NCBI GenBank assembly: GCA_039804025.1
Contig: JBDRZP010000006.1
Span: 1-64,000, forward strand
Source: a candidate division WOR-3 bacterium
GTDB taxonomy: Bacteria > Hydrothermota > Hydrothermia > Hydrothermales > JAJRUZ01
DNA length: 64,000 nt
Direction: 5' to 3'
Shown: piece after piece, positions 8,505-15,997 of the stretch
Numbering within the stretch: the first letter of the stretch is position 1
How the letters are laid out: every line of letters starts with the position of its first letter
Translations under genes and position numbers: made by a program
Notes under the pieces: model-generated
The model's input: only the letters and a program-made list of their open reading frames with translations
Told to the model about the DNA's origin: nothing
The model's database searches: none

Positions 8505-9173
8505 TTAAAACTGATAAACAGCGTGGAAAACTGGGTTCCAGTCGTATTGACCGTTAGAAAACTGGTGATCAGTTGTTATATCAACGGAAACTCCACCAGT
8601 TTCACTTGTCCAGACTACAAATCCAGCATTAAAAGCTACATGGGAGTTGTCATTATAATTATAGTTCATCATAACTGTATCGAGATGATTGTTTATATAT
8701 ACTATTGTCATAAGTCCGAGTTCCTGAGTTCCTGCAATCGAACCTGAAAAGCCAGCATAACCAGCTGCTCCAAGATAACCATATAAATCTATTGCATAAG
8801 CAAGCTGTCCTGCAATCCAGAGGTCAAAGGATGGTTTATACATGAATTTTCCCCTTGCCTTACATCTTGCATTAGAAAGATCAACTCCCACAAGCTCTTC
8901 AATATATCTTATTAATCTATCGCATGGAATTGGAAATTCAAGCCCACCACCTGAAAGAGCTTTCATATCTTCCAGAAATCTTTCATCATTCCTCATTGCG
9001 TTAAGAACTTTTTCAAAATCAGCCTGATTAATTGCATAACCACCCCTCTCCTGAATTTCACTGGCACTTGCAAACCTTATTCCAGGTTCCTTGGTAACTG
9101 TAATTTCTTCTTTCTTTTTGCACCCTGAAAACACAAGGAGGAGTATCATTGCTCCTCCAAAGATTTTTCTCAT
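8505..9173 (-). CDS. Predicted lipoprotein, unknown function
   Basis: The 222-residue protein has a lipoprotein signal: a hydrophobic stretch ending LVFSGC with the lipidated cysteine near residue 18, followed by a lysine/glutamate run. The mature part is rich in glycine, alanine and aromatic residues with no family I recognise. It has its own promoter, a 5'-terminal hairpin, an AAGGAGGT ribosome site and a strong terminator, so it is a single-gene unit and may be well expressed. Envelope location is inferred from the lipobox. Confidence 0.75.
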   Translation of the reverse strand: MRKIFGGAMILLLVFSGCKKKEEITVTKEPGIRFASASEIQERGGYAINQADFEKVLNAMRNDERFLEDMKALSGGGLEFPIPCDRLIRYIEELVGVDLSNARCKARGKFMYKPSFDLWIAGQLAYAIDLYGYLGAAGYAGFSGSIAGTQELGLMTIVYINNHLDTVMMNYNYNDNSHVAFNAGFVVWTSETGGVSVDITTDHQFSNGQYDWNPVFHAVYQF

Positions 9174-9198
9174 ACTTTAAACCTCCTTTTTAAATTCC

Positions 9199-9217
9199 AA
9201 AGGGACTTGAACCCTTT
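9199..9217 (-). other. T-arm-like hairpin 2 at predicted mRNA 5' end
   Basis: Minus strand: AAAGGG, loop TTCAAGT, CCCTTT, a perfect 6-pair stem. The predicted transcription start from the promoter at 9226-9255 is about one or two bases before the stem, so the hairpin would cap the mRNA. AAGGAGGT and the ATG follow. Confidence 0.7.
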
Positions 9218-9225
9218 TATTATAT

Positions 9226-9255
9226 ATTATACCATAATTTTTTATCATTTTACAA
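9226..9255 (-). promoter_or_regulatory. Promoter for lipoprotein gene 8505-9173
   Basis: Minus strand TTGTAA, 18 bases, TATAAT; a second TATAAT (9219-9224) follows seven bases later. It lies partly within the 3' end of the protease gene. Confidence 0.55.
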
Positions 9256-12220
9256 TCACAACCTTATTTATGTTTTTCTCTCTGTAATTATAAGGAATAA
9301 AGAAGTAAACTCCTGCAGCCTTATTTTTAATCTTCTTGAATTCTGAAACACTTAACTTTCTACCTGTAATATCATATATATCAAATTTTGAATAGGGGTT
9401 TTCAATAAGTTCATAAGCTTCCCTGTTACCAATAAACTTAATATCTCCCTTATCTCCAGATGATGCAAAGACACTAACCTGGGATTGAGGAACAAATTCT
9501 ATTGCTGAGTTACTCCTTGGAAGTACACTACCTGTTCCATAAGCATAAAGGTAAGCATTAGCTCCATTTGCATCTTCTATTCCGACTGAAGTCATCTGTT
9601 CATCAGTAACAGTCTGATAATTAAACCTTATTGTTCCATTTTTGTAAAGTATTGCCTGAAAGGTTTGTTTGTTAGCATTAGAATAATTCTTAATTTTATA
9701 CCAGGTTACAGCAAAATATGATGAATTAGAAGCATAGGTTATCTTTGCACCCTGTGTGGTATCAGGTGGATAGAGGTCCCTCCAGTAAGGAGCAATAACT
9801 GCATTGGGAGCTGTGGAATTGGGCATCTTCTGAGGTGTATAGGATGTAGAATTTGAGGTGAAGGAGAGCCATCCATTACTGCATACATATACTGAGGAGT
9901 AAGAGGAACCAAAGAAAGTGAATGAGAAGGGAAGGGTGAACTTGATTGTTTGATCATCACCTGTTATTCCTGTTGGTGTTGAAGTTGTAACCCAAGAATA
10001 AGAAGCCTGTCTCATATCATACCGTGCACTTGAACCACCTATCCCGTGTCTTGCAAAAGCTTGAATTATTTGACTTTCATGAGAACCTCCATAGAGATCC
10101 TTATCAGCCTGAATCATTGCATTTCTACCTGCAAGAAAGTCTTTTGGATAATAGGTATAAGCTCTCCATGTTACTCTATCAGCAGTTGTTTTATCAGTAT
10201 AGACCCTGAAATCCCATAATGCACCTGAATAAATTCTTGAATCATCATGAACCTCCCCCACCCAGTCATCAGGATATTTATAGTTATTCTGTAAATTCCT
10301 CTGATACTGGGATGGCATAACCCATTCTCCCATAACAGGGTCACCTGATTGAGTGCATGCCCAGTAATCAGCCCATGCTTCATTCATAGCGCCTGACTGT
10401 CCACTATATGGCAAACCACCTGCATTTGCATAAATTTTATCTACAACTCCATGCGTGTATTCATGGTATATAACATCAGCAGACCTTGCCATATTCTGAA
10501 TTTGATAACTTGAATTTCCCCTTCCAAAATGCATTGTTCCATTGTAATAATAGGCATTAGCTCCCTGATACTGCTGGTCCACTGAGTGAGAATAAACAGT
10601 TGCTTTGATCTGATAATCCATTCCTGTAAAACCGAAGGTTCCTTTATAAAAATCATGTATTTTGTTCACATGATAAAACACCATAACCTCAGTTGTATGT
10701 TTTCCCTCTGTTGATTCGTCAGAAGGATACTTCCACTCCCATGAAACTTCACTTCCTCCTCCACCCTGTTGTGGAACTAATCTATATGCAGTATTATTTG
10801 AAGGTGTTGGAACTGTAACACCAGCTGTTCCGTTTTCATTTTCAACACCAATTGTAGTTGTATAGTCATTGGTTATTGACTTATATCTAAATTCTATATT
10901 ACCATTAGGATACAAAACCACCTGAAAACTCTGTCTGTTTGAATTACTGTAATTTTTAATGTTATCCCAGGTAACAACAAACTTATCTGAACCAGAATAA
11001 TAGGTTATTGAACCACCGCCTGCAGCAGGATTAAGGTCTCTCCAGAAAACAGCTATAAGAGCATTTGGAGCATTGGTATTGGGAATAGGGTCAGGTGTAT
11101 ACTTGTTTGAATTGGAAGTAAAACTTAAAAATCCATTTGTGCAAATATAAACTGATGTATAATTCTTTCCATAGAAGGGGAAAGAAAAGGGAAGAGTAAA
11201 CTGCTTTGTCTGATCATCACCTGTTAAACCAGTTGAAGTGGATGTATTATCCCATATGTAAGATACGTTTTGAACACTATATGTTACCGACCCTCCAGAA
11301 GAAGTAAAAACTGCTCTTCCAGGTGGATTATCATCGTTAAAAACTTTAACATAGGGACCTTCAAGATAAGCTGTTATGTTTCCAGAAGCTGAACTTGAAT
11401 AGTATCCACTTGAATTTGTTGTTGCAGTTGAAGAACCAATGTAAACATACTGGTTTGCCATTGGATACTTCTGAAGTCCGTCAGCACCGGTATTTGGGAA
11501 ACACCATCCATATACATAGCCATAAACAGATTTTAATTCATTTCTTCTCTCAATAATTGAACCATTGATAGCATCAATATAATATACAAAATCACCAAGC
11601 GGATCTTCTGAAACAAACCTTATTTTGTACACAAGAATAAGGGAATTTTCATAGGGATAATAAACAAGTTCGCTCTTATACTCTTCTGGAAAAACCTTCA
11701 AACCTAAATCAGAATAAATAATACTTAAAGCCTCTCTTTCTGTTATTCTTGAATTAGTTTTAAGAGGAGTCCCATCATAAGGAAAGTAATCAGAGGAGAC
11801 ATAATAAACATTACCTCTCTTATTTATATGAACTCCTACAAAAGAATTTTCAACTCTTATTCCATTTATAACTTCCTCAAAACTTACATGAGTATAACCT
11901 AACTCATCTTCTATACTATTTATTAAGGAAAGATACTTATAATCTATTCCTAATACTTCCCCTTTCAAACTCAAGAAGTTATATGCTTTTTCAAGTCCAT
12001 TTTTCCCTGGAACAGAGAGCTCAAAATTTGAAATAAGTCTTGGAAACCCAAAATTACCAAATAATACATCTACACTGTTCCCAAACTCAGAATTTAAAAT
12101 TTCAGTTGCATAAGAGGGTGCATACTTAGCACAGGGTTTTAAAAGTTCTTTTGAAGGAGTATAAACCCTGTTAAAATCTCCATTTAAAGAGATAAAAGAT
12201 ATAAGAAAGAATAAATACAT
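9245..12220 (-). CDS. Secreted thermolysin-family (M4) metalloprotease with two extra beta-sandwich domains
   Basis: The 991-residue protein is a secreted zinc endopeptidase. Order: signal peptide, FTP/PepSY-type propeptide (~30-230), a first beta-sandwich module (~315-480), the M4 catalytic domain with HEYTH near residue 585 and the downstream zinc-ligand glutamate in NEAWADY, a second copy of the sandwich module (~750-910), and a C-terminal sorting module (DITGRK, then GVYFF and a basic end). The two modules share the phrases TGDDQT, LPFSF, S-F-TSNS, WRDL and IKNYSN. They resemble nidogen-like or fibronectin-like extracellular domains. One copy interrupts the usual propeptide-catalytic junction. 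GGAGG precedes the ATG. Confidence 0.9.
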   Translation of the reverse strand: MYLFFLISFISLNGDFNRVYTPSKELLKPCAKYAPSYATEILNSEFGNSVDVLFGNFGFPRLISNFELSVPGKNGLEKAYNFLSLKGEVLGIDYKYLSLINSIEDELGYTHVSFEEVINGIRVENSFVGVHINKRGNVYYVSSDYFPYDGTPLKTNSRITEREALSIIYSDLGLKVFPEEYKSELVYYPYENSLILVYKIRFVSEDPLGDFVYYIDAINGSIIERRNELKSVYGYVYGWCFPNTGADGLQKYPMANQYVYIGSSTATTNSSGYYSSSASGNITAYLEGPYVKVFNDDNPPGRAVFTSSGGSVTYSVQNVSYIWDNTSTSTGLTGDDQTKQFTLPFSFPFYGKNYTSVYICTNGFLSFTSNSNKYTPDPIPNTNAPNALIAVFWRDLNPAAGGGSITYYSGSDKFVVTWDNIKNYSNSNRQSFQVVLYPNGNIEFRYKSITNDYTTTIGVENENGTAGVTVPTPSNNTAYRLVPQQGGGGSEVSWEWKYPSDESTEGKHTTEVMVFYHVNKIHDFYKGTFGFTGMDYQIKATVYSHSVDQQYQGANAYYYNGTMHFGRGNSSYQIQNMARSADVIYHEYTHGVVDKIYANAGGLPYSGQSGAMNEAWADYWACTQSGDPVMGEWVMPSQYQRNLQNNYKYPDDWVGEVHDDSRIYSGALWDFRVYTDKTTADRVTWRAYTYYPKDFLAGRNAMIQADKDLYGGSHESQIIQAFARHGIGGSSARYDMRQASYSWVTTSTPTGITGDDQTIKFTLPFSFTFFGSSYSSVYVCSNGWLSFTSNSTSYTPQKMPNSTAPNAVIAPYWRDLYPPDTTQGAKITYASNSSYFAVTWYKIKNYSNANKQTFQAILYKNGTIRFNYQTVTDEQMTSVGIEDANGANAYLYAYGTGSVLPRSNSAIEFVPQSQVSVFASSGDKGDIKFIGNREAYELIENPYSKFDIYDITGRKLSVSEFKKIKNKAAGVYFFIPYNYREKNINKVVIVK

Positions 12221-12252
12221 ACTTCAAACCTCCATTCTAAAAATCTTTTTTA

Positions 12253-12290
12253 AACCCGCTTTTTTAATTTCTTTTTTATATATGCGGGTT
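12253..12290 (-). other. Leader hairpin upstream of M4 protease
   Basis: Minus strand AACCCGC and GCGGGTT pair over a 24-base AT-rich loop, between T-arm-like hairpin 3 and the GGAGG site. It has no T-tract directly after it, so an mRNA-stability or regulatory leader structure is more likely than a terminator. Confidence 0.45.
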
Positions 12291-12291
12291 A

Positions 12292-12308
12292 GGGAGATTT
12301 GAACTCTC
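12292..12308 (-). other. T-arm-like hairpin 3
   Basis: Minus strand GAGAG, loop TTCAAAT, CTCCC: three pairs next to the loop, one A-C mismatch, then a G-C pair. It begins at the TGA stop of the prepilin peptidase and lies upstream of the M4 protease. Confidence 0.5.
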
Positions 12309-12852
12309 ATAGTGAAAAATTAATTATTAAACCTAAAAAGGTCCCAGATGCTATTGCTAAAGAATAGGGAACATAAAGTTTAAATTCCCTATTTTTATCC
12401 AAAAATTCTGGATTTTTTGCAATAAGAGAAAAGATAAAATTTCTAACACTTTCTTTTCCTTCCCTAAAAGCACCCTTTAAAACAAATTCAATTTTACCCT
12501 TAAAAAGACTCACCAAGATAGATATAAAAAGACCAGAAATAGAAGTCATAAAAATAATCCAAAGAACCTCAGGATAACCAACCCAGGAACCTATACCTGC
12601 AAGAAGTTTCACATCACCACCACCAACACCACCCAGTTGAAAAAAAATAAAAAAGGGAATAAAAGATACCAAAAAACCTATAAAGGAAGAAACTAAACCA
12701 GAAAATCCTTTAAACATAAAGTTATAAAGAAATCCTGTAAAAAAGAAAGGGAATGTCAATTTATTAAAAATCTTACCGTATTTTAAATCTGTATATACAG
12801 AAATTATCACAACAAGTCCAACAATCTGAAATTTAATAATATCATAAATCAT
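12307..12852 (-). CDS. tadV: Prepilin peptidase (TadV/CpaA type, A24 family)
   Basis: This is the membrane aspartic peptidase that trims prepilins after the glycine of their leader. The 181 residues have about six membrane helices and both catalytic aspartates in their usual motifs: Asp22 in TDLKYG, and Asp80 in GGGDVK. As in CpaA/TadV, there is no N-terminal methyltransferase domain. Its ATG overlaps the TGA of the last pilin gene (ATGA), so it is translationally coupled to its substrates. Confidence 0.9.
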   Translation of the reverse strand: MIYDIIKFQIVGLVVIISVYTDLKYGKIFNKLTFPFFFTGFLYNFMFKGFSGLVSSFIGFLVSFIPFFIFFQLGGVGGGDVKLLAGIGSWVGYPEVLWIIFMTSISGLFISILVSLFKGKIEFVLKGAFREGKESVRNFIFSLIAKNPEFLDKNREFKLYVPYSLAIASGTFLGLIINFSL

Positions 12853-13061
12853 TCAGGACCAGCATGGATAGTCATAAATTTAAACTTCATCCATACAATT
12901 ATCCTATGTACCTCTTTTCCAAGTGCCTTATAAGCTGCAAAAGCAAATAATGCTATCAAACCTATAATCATTGCATACTCAACAGCAGTAGCACCTTTCT
13001 CATTTTTATAATATTTCCTAAAAATCTCATTCTTATAATATTTCTTAAAAAAACTTTTCAT
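12849..13061 (-). CDS. flp: Flp/Fap-type pilin
   Basis: A 70-residue type IVb pilin. It has a positively charged leader, then G-ATAVEY, where the peptidase cuts after Gly and leaves Glu at +5 and Tyr at +6, and a hydrophobic helix (AMIIGLIALFAFAAYKALG). The leader is longer than in its paralogues because a KYYKNE unit is repeated. The start at 13061 was chosen over upstream codons because a GGGGG site lies six bases before it. The tail ends HAGPE, like that of the pilin at 13461. Confidence 0.85.
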   Translation of the reverse strand: MKSFFKKYYKNEIFRKYYKNEKGATAVEYAMIIGLIALFAFAAYKALGKEVHRIIVWMKFKFMTIHAGPE

Positions 13062-13063
13062 AA

Positions 13064-13234
13064 TTACCCCCCTGCTTTTGTCAGTTGACTCCACATATTT
13101 TTTATCACCAGATAAGTCACTTTAGAAAGTGCCCTATAAGCAGCAAAGGAATAAAGAGAAATAAGTCCTATAAGCATCGCATATTCAACTGCTGATGCAC
13201 CATTCTCTTCTCTTAAAAAACTTTTCTTTTTCAT
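13064..13234 (-). CDS. flp: Flp-type pilin
   Basis: A 56-residue pilin: basic leader MKKKSF, cleavage motif NG-ASAVEYAM, one helix, then a short amphipathic tail. The start at 13234 is set by GGGGGTG eight bases upstream, which lies inside the end of the preceding pilin gene. Here +1 to +4 is ASAV rather than ATAV, so it is the most divergent of the four in this cluster. Confidence 0.85.
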   Translation of the reverse strand: MKKKSFLREENGASAVEYAMLIGLISLYSFAAYRALSKVTYLVIKNMWSQLTKAGG

Positions 13235-13238
13235 TTTC

Positions 13239-13415
13239 TTATTCACCCCCCGCTGATATATCCTTGGACATCTTTCTCCACATTTCATATATTATCCTCC
13301 AAACTTCTTGACCCAAAGCTCTATAAGCAGCAAATGAAAATAAGGCTATAAGCCCTATAATCATTGCGTATTCGACAGCTGTTGCTCCTTTTTCACAATC
13401 TAAAATACCTTTCAT
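13239..13415 (-). CDS. flp: Flp-type pilin
   Basis: A 58-residue pilin with motif KG-ATAVEYAM and a single hydrophobic helix. The start at 13415 (MKGILDCEKG) gives a leader matching its neighbours. An in-frame ATG at 13448 exists but lies in the T-arm-like hairpin and would add an unlikely Phe/Pro-rich leader. No Shine-Dalgarno precedes 13415; instead there is a GGGG/CCCC hairpin and a T-rich run, so expression may be attenuated. Confidence 0.8.
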   Translation of the reverse strand: MKGILDCEKGATAVEYAMIIGLIALFSFAAYRALGQEVWRIIYEMWRKMSKDISAGGE

Positions 13416-13431
13416 ATCAAAAAAAAGAAAA

Positions 13432-13446
13432 GGGGATTTGAACCCC
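13432..13446 (-). terminator. T-arm-like hairpin 4 with T-tract (attenuator-like)
   Basis: Minus strand GGGG, loop TTCAAAT, CCCC followed by TTTTCTTTTTTTT. It separates the first pilin of this cluster (13461-13631) from the next. The layout is that of a leaky intrinsic terminator; the loop is exactly a tRNA T-loop. Confidence 0.55.
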
Positions 13447-13460
13447 ATAAATTTTAAAAA

Positions 13461-13631
13461 TTATTCAGGACCAGCAGAAGCACTCGTCATCTGCCTCCAC
13501 ATTAGACTTATTATCCTTTGAACCTGCTGTCCCAGAGCCCTATATGCAGCAAAAGCAAATAGGGCTATAAGCCCTATTATCATCGCATACTCCACTGCTG
13601 TAGCTCCTCTCTCACACCTTAAAAACTTCAT
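13461..13631 (-). CDS. flp: Flp-type pilin, first of the four-gene cluster
   Basis: A 56-residue type IVb pilin with leader MKFLRCERG, then ATAVEYAMIIG, one transmembrane helix and a polar tail ending SAGPE. GGAGGTG is correctly spaced before the ATG. It is preceded by T-arm-like hairpin 5 and followed by a terminator-like hairpin, the only member so bracketed, which suggests it is the major pilin; that is inference. Confidence 0.88.
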   Translation of the reverse strand: MKFLRCERGATAVEYAMIIGLIALFAFAAYRALGQQVQRIISLMWRQMTSASAGPE

Positions 13632-13652
13632 TTTAACACCTCCTATGTTTTT

Positions 13653-13667
13653 TGGGATTTGAACCCA
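13653..13667 (-). other. T-arm-like hairpin 5
   Basis: Minus strand TGGG, loop TTCAAAT, CCCA. It starts two bases after the TGA of the lipoprotein gene 13669-14187, and 20 bases before the GGAGGTG site of the pilin. Confidence 0.6.
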
Positions 13668-13668
13668 T

Positions 13669-14187
13669 TCAATTAGGTATAACCTTTTGTAAAGTAACGG
13701 TTAAAAAAAGTTTAAAATTATGTTCATTCCCGTCTTTTCCGTAAAAGGTTAAAAAGGCATTAATAGGACCTTTAAAATCACCCTTAAGAGGATTGAATAA
13801 ATCTTCCACTTCATCTGTAACTAAATCAAATTCCGTCGTTACTTGATTATTAGATGGAACATAAAAAGAAAAACCCCTTGCATAAGTAGGTAATGTTTCA
13901 ACTATAGAATCTCTTACAGGATCTATACCAGGATAATAGTAATCAACCCTTAATGAATCAATTATTCCATATGTTCCACCATATATTTCTCTAAAACTGA
14001 TGAGCAACTTGGGATATGTCAATGTTATTTCTGTTCCCATAGGAGTTTGCTTAATTTCATAAACTAAAGTTACAACCTGGGGTTCGCACCATACAATAAT
14101 TTCTGCTTTTGGATATAAAGGATTATTAAACTTACAGTTTAAGATAATTATAAAAAACATTAAGATTAATTTTTTCATCATATTCAT
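13669..14187 (-). CDS. Predicted lipoprotein in pilus operon
   Basis: A 172-residue protein with a hydrophobic leader ending IILNC (lipobox, cysteine near residue 18) and a mature beta-rich part. No family recognised. It sits three bases behind the TadE-like gene and before the pilin cluster, so an envelope role in the pilus machine is likely. In-frame ATGs at 14187, 14181 and 14178 cannot be separated by ribosome site. Confidence 0.65.
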   Translation of the reverse strand: MNMMKKLILMFFIIILNCKFNNPLYPKAEIIVWCEPQVVTLVYEIKQTPMGTEITLTYPKLLISFREIYGGTYGIIDSLRVDYYYPGIDPVRDSIVETLPTYARGFSFYVPSNNQVTTEFDLVTDEVEDLFNPLKGDFKGPINAFLTFYGKDGNEHNFKLFLTVTLQKVIPN

Positions 14188-14190
14188 ATT

Positions 14191-14949
14191 CTACTTAAAG
14201 TATGTCGAAATGTCAAATAATGCTTTAAATAAGGGTGGTGTTTTTGAAACAACATGAACAAAAGGCATAGGAGCAGGAAATGCACAACTTGCAATAGCTT
14301 TTCCTTGTTTTAAATCACCCCTAAACCCTACTGATCTAAATATGGGATTTAAAAGATTGAGTATTGATTCTCCAAGTGGATATTCCACCCTTACCCTAAC
14401 AACCCATATATCACATGGAATTCTGTATTCTGTGTATCTATACCTTGGAACATCGTCAAACTCTCTCTTAAGTTCCTGTCTGACAAGTCCCGAATGGCAT
14501 CTTGTTTCACAGTTGTTTCCACCTAACATGTCTGTGTAAAGAGCATGAACTGTTGCTCTTCCGTTTTGACCAGGATTTTGAACACTTCCTTCTTTAAAAG
14601 GAGGAACAAAAGGAACAGGGAACCAATCAATATTTATTTTTGCCTTATCTGGATTTAAACCATTCCTTTTTAAAACATCTTTAACCCTCTTTTCAACCTC
14701 ATCTCTTTTACCCTGAGAGAGAGCCATCCATACACCCATTTTTGCCATACGCTCACTATAAACAGGATCAGGATAAACAGCATACTGAGCCCCTGCTCTT
14801 GCTGCAAGTGTAACTACCTGCTTCCTGTGCAATATCATTCCTAACATAAAAATCCAGGATAAAAGTAAAACAAAAATAGGAAGTATGATCGCAAGTTCTA
14901 CAAGAAATGTTCCTTTCCTCTTATTTAATTTTATCTTATTACCCTTCAT
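14191..14949 (-). CDS. TadE/TadF-like pseudopilin
   Basis: A 252-residue protein with an N-terminal RKG-TFLVELAIILPIF segment: a prepilin-like site followed by a glutamate and a hydrophobic helix, as in TadE-like minor pilins. A periplasmic domain with four cysteines (two in a CETRC-type pair) follows. The start at 14949 was chosen because GGGGG stands 8 bases upstream; an upstream in-frame start would overlap the previous gene. Likely a minor pilin of the Tad system. Confidence 0.78.
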   Translation of the reverse strand: MKGNKIKLNKRKGTFLVELAIILPIFVLLLSWIFMLGMILHRKQVVTLAARAGAQYAVYPDPVYSERMAKMGVWMALSQGKRDEVEKRVKDVLKRNGLNPDKAKINIDWFPVPFVPPFKEGSVQNPGQNGRATVHALYTDMLGGNNCETRCHSGLVRQELKREFDDVPRYRYTEYRIPCDIWVVRVRVEYPLGESILNLLNPIFRSVGFRGDLKQGKAIASCAFPAPMPFVHVVSKTPPLFKALFDISTYFK

Positions 14950-14966
14950 TTTAAAACCCCCTTTAT

Positions 14967-15986
14967 TTAATGATAAGGCCATTGACCCTCAATTGGGTTA
15001 TTACCTTCTACTCTTATCGTAGGTATAAGCTGTGGAAAACTCCAGTATCCATCTTCAGAAAGTGAGCTTATTAAAGGTATATTTTCAGGAAGTCCTATTC
15101 TTATAGGAATTTCTTTAGGACCAGAAGCAGCATCACTCCTCACAACAAATGGAAAACCTTCAAGAAAACTGAAAGGTTCTTTAATAGCACCAATCTTACC
15201 CCAGTTTCTTGAAACAAAAGTCCTCATCAAAAAATTTGAAGGTGGTATAACGACATAAGCTTCACTGTAAGCTCTACCAAGTTTTTTATTCATTTCAATC
15301 TCATCCTGCTTATTTCTTATTCTTCTATGGGGGTGAGGCCCATCAACTTCCTCACCATAATCAACCCTTAAACCAGGTGGAGCCCACCCTGGACCTTCCT
15401 TATCAAATCTTAGATTGACCCATCCAATTTCATTACCTTCAACCTGATTCTCATCATATAAATTAAAGTAACTCATAAACCACGCAACCCATTTCATTCT
15501 ATTTCTTGTAACTGGAAAATGATTTTCTGCTTCCTCTTTTATAAAATCTCTGAAAAATATTTTGGAATCATAAGCAGCAAGCATTCTTGTAACAGCAAAA
15601 TCCTGAATATGGAAAAGAAAATGATAAAGTTTAACAAAGTTTGCAGCAGTTTCATCCGGTAAATCATTAACAAAAAGATCTTTCTTATACCAGGAATATC
15701 CTATAAGACCTATATATAACCATGGCATACTTAAGGGAAAATCTCTTGATGTTGTCGTAACTGCAATTCTTCTGAAAAGATCTGCTGTCATATAATGAGT
15801 TGTTGCTATATTCCTTAAATTGGAAAGAACAGTTTGAGCTCCCATAGCAGATGCATCAGCTGCATTCTGTGCCCTCATCTTTGCAATTGTCATTCTTCCC
15901 ATTTCATAAACATAACCCATTACAGCAAAAACTATCAACATAAAAAATATACCAAAAACTAAAATTGCACCTTTTCTTTTCTTCAT
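14967..15986 (-). CDS. TadG-like pilus assembly protein
   Basis: A 339-residue protein. Residues 1-30 are KKRKG-AILVFGIFFMLIVFAVMG, followed by the helix AQNAADASAMGAQ, the signature of the TadG / Flp-pilus-assembly N-terminal region (the helix that follows the membrane anchor carries an AADAAALA-like phrase). The rest is periplasmic. GGAGGTG precedes the ATG at 15986. It lies between two TadE-like genes, as in many tad loci. Confidence 0.78.
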   Translation of the reverse strand: MKKRKGAILVFGIFFMLIVFAVMGYVYEMGRMTIAKMRAQNAADASAMGAQTVLSNLRNIATTHYMTADLFRRIAVTTTSRDFPLSMPWLYIGLIGYSWYKKDLFVNDLPDETAANFVKLYHFLFHIQDFAVTRMLAAYDSKIFFRDFIKEEAENHFPVTRNRMKWVAWFMSYFNLYDENQVEGNEIGWVNLRFDKEGPGWAPPGLRVDYGEEVDGPHPHRRIRNKQDEIEMNKKLGRAYSEAYVVIPPSNFLMRTFVSRNWGKIGAIKEPFSFLEGFPFVVRSDAASGPKEIPIRIGLPENIPLISSLSEDGYWSFPQLIPTIRVEGNNPIEGQWPYH

Positions 15987-15997
15987 ATTACACCTCC

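Noticed and set aside
8842-9027. Long open frame opposite the lipoprotein gene
   Set aside because: It is a mirror frame inside a gene with lipobox, ribosome site and promoter; no signals of its own. The same applies to the other antisense frames in the protease, TadE-like, propeller and ribosomal genes.
13448-13448. ATG at 13448 as start of a pilin
   Set aside because: It lies in the GGGG-TTCAAAT-CCCC hairpin and would add a leader with no resemblance to the paralogues; the ATG at 13415 matches them.
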